Below are positions 24,910 through 34,216 of a stretch of 64,000 nt of DNA, piece by piece. A program made the translations under genes and the position numbers. Position 1 is the stretch's first letter, and each line of letters starts with the position of its first letter. The DNA is from an uncultured Flavobacterium sp. (GTDB lineage: Bacteria; Bacteroidota; Bacteroidia; Flavobacteriales; Flavobacteriaceae), in assembly GCF_963422545.1 (NCBI RefSeq), contig NZ_OY730234.1, positions 52,145 to 116,144 on the forward strand. Reading direction: 5' to 3'. The notes beneath the pieces were generated by a model that was not told the origin of the DNA, ran no database searches, and saw only the letters and a program-made list of their open reading frames with translations.

Positions 24910-25272
24910 ATGGGCGATAATATAATAAAAAGAAAGTCGTTTAATTTTGCTCTTAGAATTATTAAACTTTTTCAATTCTTAAAAGATGATAAAAAAGAGT
25001 TTGTTTTAAGTAAACAATTGCTTCGAAGTGGCACATCTATTGGAGCATTAGTGAGAGAATCGGAATAAGCGGAAAGTAAAAAAGATTTTATCCATAAACT
25101 TGCAATAGCACAAAAGGAGGCAAATGAAACAGATTATTGGTTGGAATTGCTTTTCCAATCGGATTATTTAAATGAAATTCAATTTCAATCTATAAAGTGT
25201 GATATTGTAGAAATAAATAAAATCTTAGCTTCAATTATTATAACCTCTAAACAAAAGCTAGGTACTACATGA
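24910..25272 (+). pseudogene. Four-helix-bundle (S23-type) protein, interrupted by a stop codon
   Basis: The frame starting MGDNIIKRKSFNFALRIIKL continues through LSKQLLRSGTSIGALVRESE and, after an in-frame TAA at 25066-25068, goes on with AESKKDFIHKLAIAQKEANE and YWLELLFQSDYL to a TGA at 25270. Both halves match the four-helix-bundle family (S23, intervening-sequence protein). At the break the family normally has E-x-A-E/Q-S-K, so a single base change in a Gln or Glu codon explains the stop. No frame shift is needed. It is a young pseudogene or a sequencing error. Confidence 0.8.
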
Positions 25273-25305
25273 ATTCACAATTAACCATTAACCATTCACA
25301 ATTTT

Positions 25306-25758
25306 ATGAGAATAGTTCTTCAAAGAGTTTCTTCGGCATCAGTAACAGTTGAAAATAATAAAACAGCAGATATTCAAAAAGGATTGTTAGTTTTAGTTGG
25401 AATTGAAGAGGCCGATACTCAGGAAGATATTGATTGGCTTGTTGGGAAAATCATTAAAATGAGAATTTTTGGTGATGAAAACGATGTGATGAACTGCTCG
25501 GTTCAGGATATCGATGGTGATATTATAGTAGTAAGTCAATTTACACTTCATGCTTCTACCAAAAAAGGCAATCGTCCTTCGTATATAAAAGCGGCCAAAC
25601 CTGAGTTTGCAATTCCTATGTATGAGAATTTTGTAAAAGCTTTAGAAAAAGACTTCAATAAAAAAGTACAAACCGGAATTTTTGGTGCTGATATGAAAGT
25701 CAGTCTCTTAAATGACGGACCTGTAACGATCTTAATAGATAGTAAGAATAAAGAGTAA
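25306..25758 (+). CDS. dtd: D-aminoacyl-tRNA deacylase
   Basis: A 150-residue proofreading enzyme that removes D-amino acids (and glycine from tRNA-Ala) from mischarged tRNA. Both family signatures are intact: SQFTLHA at about residues 77-83 and the cis-proline NDGPVTI near 138. The length is standard. It is likely on the transcript that leads into the DUF3857 array 63 bases later, though a separate promoter cannot be excluded. Confidence 0.95.
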   Translation: MRIVLQRVSSASVTVENNKTADIQKGLLVLVGIEEADTQEDIDWLVGKIIKMRIFGDENDVMNCSVQDIDGDIIVVSQFTLHASTKKGNRPSYIKAAKPEFAIPMYENFVKALEKDFNKKVQTGIFGADMKVSLLNDGPVTILIDSKNKE

Positions 25759-25821
25759 AAAAGCACAAAGAAATGTTAAGAATTTCTAAAAATAATATAT
25801 ATTTGGCGAAATTACTTACTA

Positions 25822-27729
25822 ATGAGAAACTCCTTTTTTGCGTTACTTTTTTTCTTTATTACCTTTCTTTCTTCAGCTCAAAAAAGTGAATATGCAATAA
25901 CTACAATTGCCGATAGTCTTAAAGAAAACGCTAATGCTGTTGTACGTTTAAATCAAGTTGATATTACTATTGCTTCGCAAAGGAGTATGATTATTAAAAC
26001 GCAACGTGTTGTAACGGTTTTTAATGAAAAAGGTTTTGACGCTACAGATGCTTATGAGTTTTATGATAAATCAACAGCTGTCAAAAATATTGAAGCAATC
26101 GTCTATGATGCTTTCGGTAAAGAAATCAAAAGAGTTAAAAGAAAAGATTTTAGAGATCAGAGTGTCGCTGATGGTGCAACTCTTTTTTCTGATAACCGGT
26201 ATGTTTTTCTGGATTATACACCAATTTCGTATCCTTTTACAATAGAATTTAATAGTGAATTACAAACTTCATCAACAGCTTTTATTCCAAGATGGATGCC
26301 TTTACGTGGATATAATTTCAGTATTGAAAAGGCTTCTTTAAATGTTACTTATCCTGCAGATTTGGGATTTAAAAAGAAAGAATTTCAATTCTCAAATTTC
26401 AATGTAAAAAAAATAACAGATACAAACACACAACTTTCTTATACATTAACAAATGTTTTAGCTCAGAAAAAAGAAGACTATAGTCCGTCTTATAAAGAGC
26501 TTTTTCCTAAGGTTATGATGGCTTTAGAACGTTTTCATCTTGAAGGTGTTGACGGAACTGCAACAAATTGGATTGATTTTGGTAAATGGTATTCTGAAAA
26601 AATACTTTCAGGCACAACTGATTTACCGGAAGAAACAAAATCGAAAATTAAGGCTATTGTTGGAAATGAAAAAGATCCAATAAAGAAGGCAAAATTGGTT
26701 TATGATTTTGTACAAAAAAAATCTCGTTACGTAAGTATTCAGGTTGGTATTGGAGGTTGGAGACCTATGCTCGCAACAGATGTTGATCGATTGGGTTACG
26801 GAGATTGTAAAGCATTAACCAATTATACCAAAGCTCTTTTGCAAGCTGTTGATGTTCCGTCTTACAATACTGTTTTATATGGAGACACTTATAAAACAAA
26901 CATCGAATCAGATTTTGTTTCGATGCAGGGAAATCACATGATTTTGTCTATTCCAAACGGGAATCATTATACATGGTTAGAATGTACAAGTCAGGATGAT
27001 CCTTTTGGATATCAGGGTATTTTTACAGATGACAGAGATGTTCTGGTAATTAAGCCGGAAGGAGGAGAAATCGTTAGAACAAAAGTGTACGAAGATGTTG
27101 GTAATACACAAAAAGACAAAGGAGCTTATACCGTAGATGAAAATGGTAACTTTTCTGGTTCATTATCAATTGTTTCAGAAGGTTCTCAGTATAGTTCAAA
27201 AGCCAGAATAGAAACATTACAACCAACAGAAAAAGAAGCTCATTATAAAGAATACTGGGATAATATCAATAATTTGAAGCTCGGGAAAATAATTTTCACA
27301 AACGATAAAGAGAATATTCGTTTTACTGAAGATGTTCAATTGAGTGCTATAAATTACGGAGTAATTTCTGCCAATAAAATGATTTTTCCAATTGATGCAT
27401 TCAATCAGAATAAAGGAAATGTCAAACGAATGAGAAACAGGAAAAATCCATTTCAGGTTCAGCGTGGTTATGTAGATACTGATGAAATCGAAATTAATCT
27501 GCCAACAGGTTTTACGATTGAATTTTTGCCTTCAAATTTTGAGTTAAAAGGAAAATTTGGAGAATACAAAACCGAAATAATCAAAAAAGAAAACAATAAA
27601 CTGACTTACAAACGCTCGATGTTTTTAAATAAAGGAAAGTATTCGAATAAAGAATATGATGAATATCGCCTTTTTATGGAGCAAGTGTCAAGAAATGATA
27701 ACGCCAAAATTATATTAACCAAGAACTAA
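25822..27729 (+). CDS. DUF3857/transglutaminase-like protein, catalytic-type member
   Basis: A 635-residue exported protein (signal peptide MRNSFFALLFFFITFLSSAQ). An N-terminal DUF3857 beta domain (about 50-240) precedes a transglutaminase-like core (about 270-400). Unlike its three neighbours it keeps the nucleophile Cys329 in GYGDCKALTNY and a histidine at 372 (GNHMIL); the third position is Glu in WLECTSQDDP. A C-terminal beta domain ends the protein. The family is periplasmic or surface-exposed in Bacteroidota and its substrates are unknown. It begins a tandem array of four, 6 bases before the second. Confidence 0.88.
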   Translation: MRNSFFALLFFFITFLSSAQKSEYAITTIADSLKENANAVVRLNQVDITIASQRSMIIKTQRVVTVFNEKGFDATDAYEFYDKSTAVKNIEAIVYDAFGKEIKRVKRKDFRDQSVADGATLFSDNRYVFLDYTPISYPFTIEFNSELQTSSTAFIPRWMPLRGYNFSIEKASLNVTYPADLGFKKKEFQFSNFNVKKITDTNTQLSYTLTNVLAQKKEDYSPSYKELFPKVMMALERFHLEGVDGTATNWIDFGKWYSEKILSGTTDLPEETKSKIKAIVGNEKDPIKKAKLVYDFVQKKSRYVSIQVGIGGWRPMLATDVDRLGYGDCKALTNYTKALLQAVDVPSYNTVLYGDTYKTNIESDFVSMQGNHMILSIPNGNHYTWLECTSQDDPFGYQGIFTDDRDVLVIKPEGGEIVRTKVYEDVGNTQKDKGAYTVDENGNFSGSLSIVSEGSQYSSKARIETLQPTEKEAHYKEYWDNINNLKLGKIIFTNDKENIRFTEDVQLSAINYGVISANKMIFPIDAFNQNKGNVKRMRNRKNPFQVQRGYVDTDEIEINLPTGFTIEFLPSNFELKGKFGEYKTEIIKKENNKLTYKRSMFLNKGKYSNKEYDEYRLFMEQVSRNDNAKIILTKN

Positions 27730-27735
27730 TATCAA

Positions 27736-29748
27736 ATGAAATTTATTAAACTTTTTAGTCTTTTAATTCTATTGTCATTTATTACAAATGCAACAGCGCA
27801 GGAATTTAAATTAGGGAAGGTATCCGTTGCAGAACTGGAGCAAAAAGTGCATCCAAAAGATTCTTCTGCAGTTGCTGCAATATTGTATACAAAAGGGGAG
27901 GCCAGAATTGAATACGATCAGAACGATGGATTTATTACCTTAACCGATGTTGAAACCAGAATCAAAATTTATAAAAAAGAAGGGTACGATTGGGCCAATC
28001 AAAAAGTTTGGTATTATAACCAAAGCAGTTTTAAGGAACGAGTGTTTTTTACAGATGCGGTTACTTACAATTTAGTAAATGGTAAAATTGAAAAAACAAA
28101 GCTTAAAAGTGATGGTATTTTTGATGAAGTGCTGAATAAATACAGAGGGCAAAAAAAGATAACAATGCCTAATGTTAAAGAAGGATCTGTAATTGAGTTT
28201 AGATATACAATTAAATCTCCTAGTAAGATGATTCGAGAATGGGATTTTCAAAAGTCTATTCCGGTAAATTACTCTGAATTTTCAACTTTTATTCCTGAAT
28301 ATTATGTTTTTAATTCAAGACAAAAAGGATATATTTTTCCTAAAACCACGACACTGAAAAATCCTAAATCAGTAGTGTTGACAAGTAAGGAAAGGACTGA
28401 ACATAGGAGTGTTACTCAAACTAATTTTTCAACAGATAAAGTTGAGTATATAGAGAATCAAACGACCTATAAAGCAGTAGATTTTCCGGCAATGAAAGAG
28501 GAGGCTTTTGTAAATAATATCGACAATTATCGTTCAAGTGTTGAGCATGAATTGTCTTTAGTGAAATTTCCGAATTCACCAATGAAAGAATACTCCACAG
28601 ATTGGAATTCAGTAGTAAAAACGATCTATGAATATGATGATTTTGGACCTGAATTAAATAAAACAGGATATTTTGAAGATGACTTAAAGGTATTGCTTGC
28701 TGGTAAAAACACTCCCGAAGAAAAAATATGGGCTATTTTGAACCATGTAAAAGCTAATGTAAAATGGAATGGTTATATGGATTATAGTTGTGATAGCGGA
28801 GTTAAAAAAGCATACAAGGAAAAAACGGGAAATATAGCCGATATCAATTTGATGCTTACTGCTATGTTACGCTACTCTGGTTTAACAGCAAATCCGGTTC
28901 TAGTAAGTACACGTTCTAACGGGATCGCTTTATTCCCGAACAGAAATGCTTTTAATTATGTAATTGCTGCAGTTGAAACTCCGCAAGGAAATATTTTGAT
29001 TGATGCCAGTGGGAAATTTTCAACTCCAAACATTTTGCCTTTAAGAGCTTTAAACTGGTCTGGAAGATTGATTAGAAAAGATGGTACATCTGAGGAAATT
29101 GATTTAATGCCAAGTAATCTATCAGTTGATAATGTTTCTATAAATTATACGATTGATCCTGAAGGTAAAATAGATGGTAAAGTCAGAAGACAATGTACAG
29201 ATTATAATGCAATGGTTACCAGAGGTAATATTGATGGAGTAAAAGAAGAGGAATATCTTGAGAAGCTTGAGAATCTAAATAATAAAATTGAGATTAAAGA
29301 ATATACGAGAACAAATGAAAAAGATGTTTTGTTGCCAACTATCGAGACATATTCGTTTACAGGAAATAATTTATGTGAAATAATTGGGGGTAAAATTTAT
29401 GTAAGTCCAATGTTGTTTTTTACTGAAGATAAAAACCTGTTTAAACAGGAAACCAGAGAATATCCTATAGATTTTAGTTACCCATTTTCTGATAAGTATA
29501 AAATCACAATTAAAATTCCGGAAGGTTTTGCTGTTGAAACATTACCAGCTCCTACATTTGTTACAATGGAAGATAATTTAGGGGAATTTAAATTTAATAT
29601 TGTTGCAAATGGAAATTTTCTTCAATTGGCTGTTTCACATCAAATAAATGAAGCAATTGTTTCGGCTGAAAAATATGAAATGCTAAAAGACTATTACAAA
29701 GCAATGGTTGCAAAAGAAACAGAGAAAATAGTTTTAAAAAGAATATAA
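27736..29748 (+). CDS. DUF3857/transglutaminase-like protein, second of array
   Basis: A 670-residue exported protein (signal peptide ending NATAQ). It has the DUF3857 domain, then a transglutaminase-like core in which the expected catalytic Cys is Ile367 (TGNIADINLML) and the expected His is Tyr408 (FNYVIAAV); the Asp survives in LIDAS. It is therefore probably not a working thiol enzyme and may bind ligands or partners. It is close to the third gene over most of its length. Two bases separate its stop from the next ATG. Confidence 0.88.
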   Translation: MKFIKLFSLLILLSFITNATAQEFKLGKVSVAELEQKVHPKDSSAVAAILYTKGEARIEYDQNDGFITLTDVETRIKIYKKEGYDWANQKVWYYNQSSFKERVFFTDAVTYNLVNGKIEKTKLKSDGIFDEVLNKYRGQKKITMPNVKEGSVIEFRYTIKSPSKMIREWDFQKSIPVNYSEFSTFIPEYYVFNSRQKGYIFPKTTTLKNPKSVVLTSKERTEHRSVTQTNFSTDKVEYIENQTTYKAVDFPAMKEEAFVNNIDNYRSSVEHELSLVKFPNSPMKEYSTDWNSVVKTIYEYDDFGPELNKTGYFEDDLKVLLAGKNTPEEKIWAILNHVKANVKWNGYMDYSCDSGVKKAYKEKTGNIADINLMLTAMLRYSGLTANPVLVSTRSNGIALFPNRNAFNYVIAAVETPQGNILIDASGKFSTPNILPLRALNWSGRLIRKDGTSEEIDLMPSNLSVDNVSINYTIDPEGKIDGKVRRQCTDYNAMVTRGNIDGVKEEEYLEKLENLNNKIEIKEYTRTNEKDVLLPTIETYSFTGNNLCEIIGGKIYVSPMLFFTEDKNLFKQETREYPIDFSYPFSDKYKITIKIPEGFAVETLPAPTFVTMEDNLGEFKFNIVANGNFLQLAVSHQINEAIVSAEKYEMLKDYYKAMVAKETEKIVLKRI

Positions 29749-29750
29749 AA

Positions 29751-31760
29751 ATGAAGTTTCAAAGAATAGCAATTGTCCTTTTTTTATTTATTACAGGGTT
29801 GAAAATGACTGCTCAAAATTATGAGCTGGGAAAGGTATCTATTGAAGAATTAAAAGAAAAAAGTCATCCAAAGGATACATCTGCAGTTGCTGCGATAATT
29901 TTTGAAAAGGGACAAAACACTTTTGAATATGATCAGGATCATGGTTTTACAATGGATCTGGAAATAATCACGAGAATTAAAATATATAAAAAAGAAGGCT
30001 ATGATTGGGCTACAAAAAAAATTAAATATTATACAAATGGTAGTTCAAAGGAAAAAGTTTATTTAACAGATGCGATCACATATAATTTAGTAAATGGAAA
30101 AATTGAGAAAACCAAGCTAAAAAGTGATGGAGAATTTGATAAAGTAATCAATAAATATTGGTCACAAAAACTGTTTACAATGCCAAATGTTAAAGAAGGT
30201 TCTATTATTGAATTTCGATATATTTTAAAGACTGATCGTATAGGAAACCCGAGAGATTGGAGCTTTCAGAATAAAATTCCTGTAAATTATTCAGAGTATA
30301 AAATGAATGTTCCTGAATACTTTATTTATAGTACAAATTTAAAGGGATATATCACTCCGAAAGTAAGTGAAGAAAAAATGACAAGAGAAATACCGTATAC
30401 TTATAGAGAAGGAACGGGAGGAGTTGTAAGTTCAGCTACTTCGCATAAAAAATTAGAGTTTTTAGAAACAAGAACCACATTTTTGGCAGAAAACTTGCCA
30501 GCTATAAAAGATGAACACTTCGTTAATAACATTGATAATTATAAAGCCACTTTAGCTCAAGAGTTATCGATGACAAAATATCCCAATGCAACCTCAAAAC
30601 TATATTCGACAGATTGGAATTCAGTTGCCAAAACAATATATGACTATGATGATTTTGGTCCTGAACTTAACAAAACGGGTTACTTTGAAGATGATTTAAA
30701 AGTGGTCTTGTCGGGTGCAAATACTAATAATGAGAAAATATTGGTGATACTGAATTACGTAAAAACAAGAGTAAAGTGGGATGAATATTATGGCTACAGT
30801 TGTGATAAGGGAGTGCGAAAAGCATATCAGGAAAAAACTGGAAATGTCGCTGAAATTAATTTAATGCTTACTGCCATGTTGCGTTATGCGGGACTAGTAG
30901 CTAATCCTGTACTAGTAAGTACAAGATCGAATGGAATATCTTTTTTTCCTAATAGAACTGCTTTTAATTATGTGATTGCAGCAGTTGAAACTGAAAATGG
31001 AAGTGTTTTGCTTGACGCTACAGATAAATTTTCAATACCTAATATTTTACCATTAAGAGCGTTAAACTGGCGAGGAAGATTAATTAGAAAAGATGGAAGC
31101 TCAGAAGAAATTGATTTAATGCCCAAAAAACCTTCAAACGATACTGTTTTTATTACGTATAGTATTGACGCAGAAGGTAAGGTCGCGGGAAAAACAAGAA
31201 GGCAATGGACGGATTATAATGCTATGTTAACCAGAGGTAATATTGATGGAGTAAAAGAAGAAGAGTATCTGGAGAAATTAGAGAATGAAAATAACAAAAT
31301 ACAAATAAGTGAATATTCAAGAACAAACGAAAAGGATATTTTATTGCCAATTACAGAAACATATTCATTTGCCGGAAATAATTTATGCGAAGTAATAGGA
31401 GATAAATTATATATTAATCCAATGCTGTTTTTTACAAACGAAGAAAATCCATTTAAACAAGAAGCTCGCGAATATCCAGTAGATTTTGGTTTTCCATTTA
31501 CAGATAAATACAATATTACTATTCAAATTCCTGAAGGATATTCTGTTGAAACTTTGCCAGCTCCGGCAGCAATAACAATGGAGGATAATTTAGGTGCATT
31601 TAAATTTAATATTGTTGCAAATGGAAATTTTCTGCAATTGGTTGTTTCACATGAAATAAATGAAGCTATTGTTTCATCAGAGAAATACGAAATGTTAAAA
31701 GATTACTACAAAGGAATGATTGCAAAAGAAACAGAGAAAATAGTTTTAAAAAGAATATAA
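29751..31760 (+). CDS. DUF3857/transglutaminase-like protein, third of array
   Basis: A 669-residue paralogue with signal peptide MKFQRIAIVLFLFITGLKMT. The core shows Val366 in place of the catalytic Cys (TGNVAEINLML) and FNYVI in place of FNHVI. Its first 93 bases are almost identical to those of the fourth gene (two differences), and its last 60 bases match the end of the second gene, a sign of recent duplication or gene conversion. A two-base gap precedes the next ATG, so the array is translationally coupled. Confidence 0.88.
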   Translation: MKFQRIAIVLFLFITGLKMTAQNYELGKVSIEELKEKSHPKDTSAVAAIIFEKGQNTFEYDQDHGFTMDLEIITRIKIYKKEGYDWATKKIKYYTNGSSKEKVYLTDAITYNLVNGKIEKTKLKSDGEFDKVINKYWSQKLFTMPNVKEGSIIEFRYILKTDRIGNPRDWSFQNKIPVNYSEYKMNVPEYFIYSTNLKGYITPKVSEEKMTREIPYTYREGTGGVVSSATSHKKLEFLETRTTFLAENLPAIKDEHFVNNIDNYKATLAQELSMTKYPNATSKLYSTDWNSVAKTIYDYDDFGPELNKTGYFEDDLKVVLSGANTNNEKILVILNYVKTRVKWDEYYGYSCDKGVRKAYQEKTGNVAEINLMLTAMLRYAGLVANPVLVSTRSNGISFFPNRTAFNYVIAAVETENGSVLLDATDKFSIPNILPLRALNWRGRLIRKDGSSEEIDLMPKKPSNDTVFITYSIDAEGKVAGKTRRQWTDYNAMLTRGNIDGVKEEEYLEKLENENNKIQISEYSRTNEKDILLPITETYSFAGNNLCEVIGDKLYINPMLFFTNEENPFKQEAREYPVDFGFPFTDKYNITIQIPEGYSVETLPAPAAITMEDNLGAFKFNIVANGNFLQLVVSHEINEAIVSSEKYEMLKDYYKGMIAKETEKIVLKRI

Positions 31761-31762
31761 AA

Positions 31763-33754
31763 ATGAAGTTTCAAAGAATAGCAATTGTTGTTTTTTTATT
31801 TATTACAGGGTTGAAAATGACTGCTCAAAATTATGAGCTGGGAAAGGTAACAATTGCTGAATTACAAGAAAAATCAAATCCAAAAGATACTGCGGCTCCG
31901 GCCGCAATCTTATTTAAAAAAGGGAAAACTTTTTATAAATATAGTAAAGATGTTGGTTTCTCGGCAAGTCATGTTTATGAGTTTAAAATCAAAATTTACA
32001 AAAAAGAAGGACTCAAATGGGCTGACCAAAAAGTACGTTTTTATATTGGTTATGAGAGCCTGAATGAAGATCGTTTGGAATTTTCAGATGCAGTAACTTA
32101 TAATCTTGAAAACGGATCAATTGTAAAAACGAAACTTGATGATCAAGGAACTTTTAAGAGAAAAGTAAATAAATATTGGAAAGAAAAAACAATAACGTTG
32201 CCTAATGTAAAAGTAGGTTCGATTATCGAATACAAATACATTCTAAAATCAGATAATATTCTGAGGCTTCCTGATTTTGAATTTCAATATGATATTCCTG
32301 TGAATTATTTTGAGTATAAAACAGAGATTCCGGAGATTTATATTTATAAACCAATTTTGATAGGAAATCTATCCATAACAACAGATTCTAAATTAGTCTA
32401 TGGCGGTAGTAGTTATGACGATGAATACAATCGAACAATGTCACTTTCTTACAGGCAAATTAACACACATTATTCTGGAAAAGATATTCCTGCATTGAGA
32501 GATGAGCCTTACGTGAATAATCCTGATAATTATAGAGGGACAATTCAACACGAGCTTGAAAGAGTTCGTTATACAGACAAACCAGATAAAGATTATAGTG
32601 TTACCTGGGAAGGTGTTGCGACAAATATTTTTAAGGAAGAAAGCTTTGGGAAAGAACTTAATGAAAAGAACTTTTTACTGGAAGATGTAAAACGATTATT
32701 AGTTAATGTTGAATCGCCTAATGAAAGATTAGATGTGATTTTTAAGTTCGTTCAAAATAAAATGAACTGGAATGAAGTTAATTCTTGTTTTACCGATAAA
32801 GGAGTTGCAAAAGCTTATGCTGAACAGACTGGAAATGTGGCTGAAATCAATTTTATTTTGATAAATATGTTGAAGTTGGCAGGAATAGATGCAAATCCGG
32901 TTTTAGTGAGTACAATAGAAAATGGAATTCCGATTTACCCAACCAGAACTGGTTTTAATTATGTAATAGCTGCGGCAGAAGTCGAGGGAAAGCAAATTTT
33001 ATTAGATGCAACTCATAAATTTACATATCCAGGAATTTTACCTTTGAATGTTTTGAATTGGAAAGGAAGATTGATTAAGAAAGACGGAAATTCGCAAGAA
33101 ATTAATTTAGTTCCTACCACGACATCAAAAGAATATTCAAACTTGATCGTTAAAATTGATAATCTTGGTAAAATAGTAGGTAGAATTAGAATACAAAGAA
33201 CAGATTATGAAGCATATCGTTTTAGAATTGAAAATGCCAGTAAAAACGAGGAGAATTATCTGGAAAAATTAGAAGAACAATTGGGAGATCTGAAAATTTC
33301 AGATTACATAATTGAGAACAAGAAAACGAACTTTTCAGATCCTGTTATAGAAAAATTCTCTTTAGTTTCAGATAATAGAGTAGAAATTATAGGTGGTAAG
33401 ATTTATATAAATCCGTTGTTGTTTTTTACAAGAAGTAAAAATCCCTTTAATCAGGAAGTTAGGCAAATGCCAGTTTGTTTTGGATTCCCAACTGAGGAAA
33501 AATTTAGTTTAAGTTTAGAAATTCCCGAAGGATATATTGTAGAATCATTGCCTACGCCGGTTAGGATTTCATCTGAGAATAAAGAGATTGTTTATTTTTT
33601 AAATATTTTCAACGAAGGAAACAAAATTCAAATTATTTGTTCAAAAGAAATTAACAATAGTATTTTTGCAGCAGATCAGTACAATGGATTAAAAGATCTT
33701 TTCCAAAAAGTGATTGTTAGTCAAAATGAAAAAATTGTTCTTAAAAAAATATAA
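31763..33754 (+). CDS. DUF3857/transglutaminase-like protein, fourth of array
   Basis: A 663-residue exported paralogue and the most divergent of the last three beyond its signal peptide, which is nearly the same as that of the third gene. The core again lacks Cys (TGNVAEINFIL) and His (FNYVIAAAEV) but keeps the Asp (LLDAT). Its middle region (residues 150-260) differs strongly from genes two and three, as expected if that part contacts distinct partners. The MazG-like gene begins two bases after its stop. Confidence 0.87.
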   Translation: MKFQRIAIVVFLFITGLKMTAQNYELGKVTIAELQEKSNPKDTAAPAAILFKKGKTFYKYSKDVGFSASHVYEFKIKIYKKEGLKWADQKVRFYIGYESLNEDRLEFSDAVTYNLENGSIVKTKLDDQGTFKRKVNKYWKEKTITLPNVKVGSIIEYKYILKSDNILRLPDFEFQYDIPVNYFEYKTEIPEIYIYKPILIGNLSITTDSKLVYGGSSYDDEYNRTMSLSYRQINTHYSGKDIPALRDEPYVNNPDNYRGTIQHELERVRYTDKPDKDYSVTWEGVATNIFKEESFGKELNEKNFLLEDVKRLLVNVESPNERLDVIFKFVQNKMNWNEVNSCFTDKGVAKAYAEQTGNVAEINFILINMLKLAGIDANPVLVSTIENGIPIYPTRTGFNYVIAAAEVEGKQILLDATHKFTYPGILPLNVLNWKGRLIKKDGNSQEINLVPTTTSKEYSNLIVKIDNLGKIVGRIRIQRTDYEAYRFRIENASKNEENYLEKLEEQLGDLKISDYIIENKKTNFSDPVIEKFSLVSDNRVEIIGGKIYINPLLFFTRSKNPFNQEVRQMPVCFGFPTEEKFSLSLEIPEGYIVESLPTPVRISSENKEIVYFLNIFNEGNKIQIICSKEINNSIFAADQYNGLKDLFQKVIVSQNEKIVLKKI

Positions 33755-33756
33755 CT

Positions 33757-34083
33757 ATGGATTTGAAAAATGCACAACTTGATGTAGATACTTGGATAAA
33801 AGAGCACGGAGTTCGTTACTTTAATGAGTTAACCAATATGGCACAGCTTACTGAAGAGGTTGGAGAAGTAGCCAGAATTATTGCTCGCAGATACGGAGAG
33901 CAATCTGAAAAAGAAAGTGATAAAAACAAAGATTTAGGAGAAGAATTAGCCGATGTTGTTTTCGTGGTTTTATGTCTGGCCAATCAAACCGGAATTGATT
34001 TACAAGCTGCTTTTGATAAAAAAATGGATTTAAAATCAGTTAGAGATAAAGATCGTCATAAAAACAACGATAAATTAAAATAA
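33757..34083 (+). CDS. MazG-like nucleotide pyrophosphohydrolase
   Basis: A 108-residue all-alpha NTP pyrophosphohydrolase. The metal-binding pattern ExxE...ExxD is seen as LTEEVGEVARI followed by LGEELADVVFV. Such enzymes hydrolyse non-canonical or damaged (d)NTPs to the monophosphate. It starts two bases after the DUF3857 array, so it rides on that transcript, although the functional link is not obvious. Confidence 0.9.
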   Translation: MDLKNAQLDVDTWIKEHGVRYFNELTNMAQLTEEVGEVARIIARRYGEQSEKESDKNKDLGEELADVVFVVLCLANQTGIDLQAAFDKKMDLKSVRDKDRHKNNDKLK

Positions 34084-34216
34084 TTGTGAAATATCACTCA
34101 TAAGTTTTGAATTATGAGTTTTGAATTTTGAATTATGAATGGGGAGTGGTAAATTGCGTGGCGAATTACGTTTCTAATCATTCATAATTCATAATCTACA
34201 ATTTACAATTAAAAAA
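34084..34216. repeat. AT-rich simple repeat before aroA
   Basis: Tandem-like stretches of GAATTATGA and ATTCATAATTCATAAT fill the gap. Similar text (ATTAACCATTCACAATT) precedes dtd at 25273-25305. No gene is seen. Confidence 0.5.
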
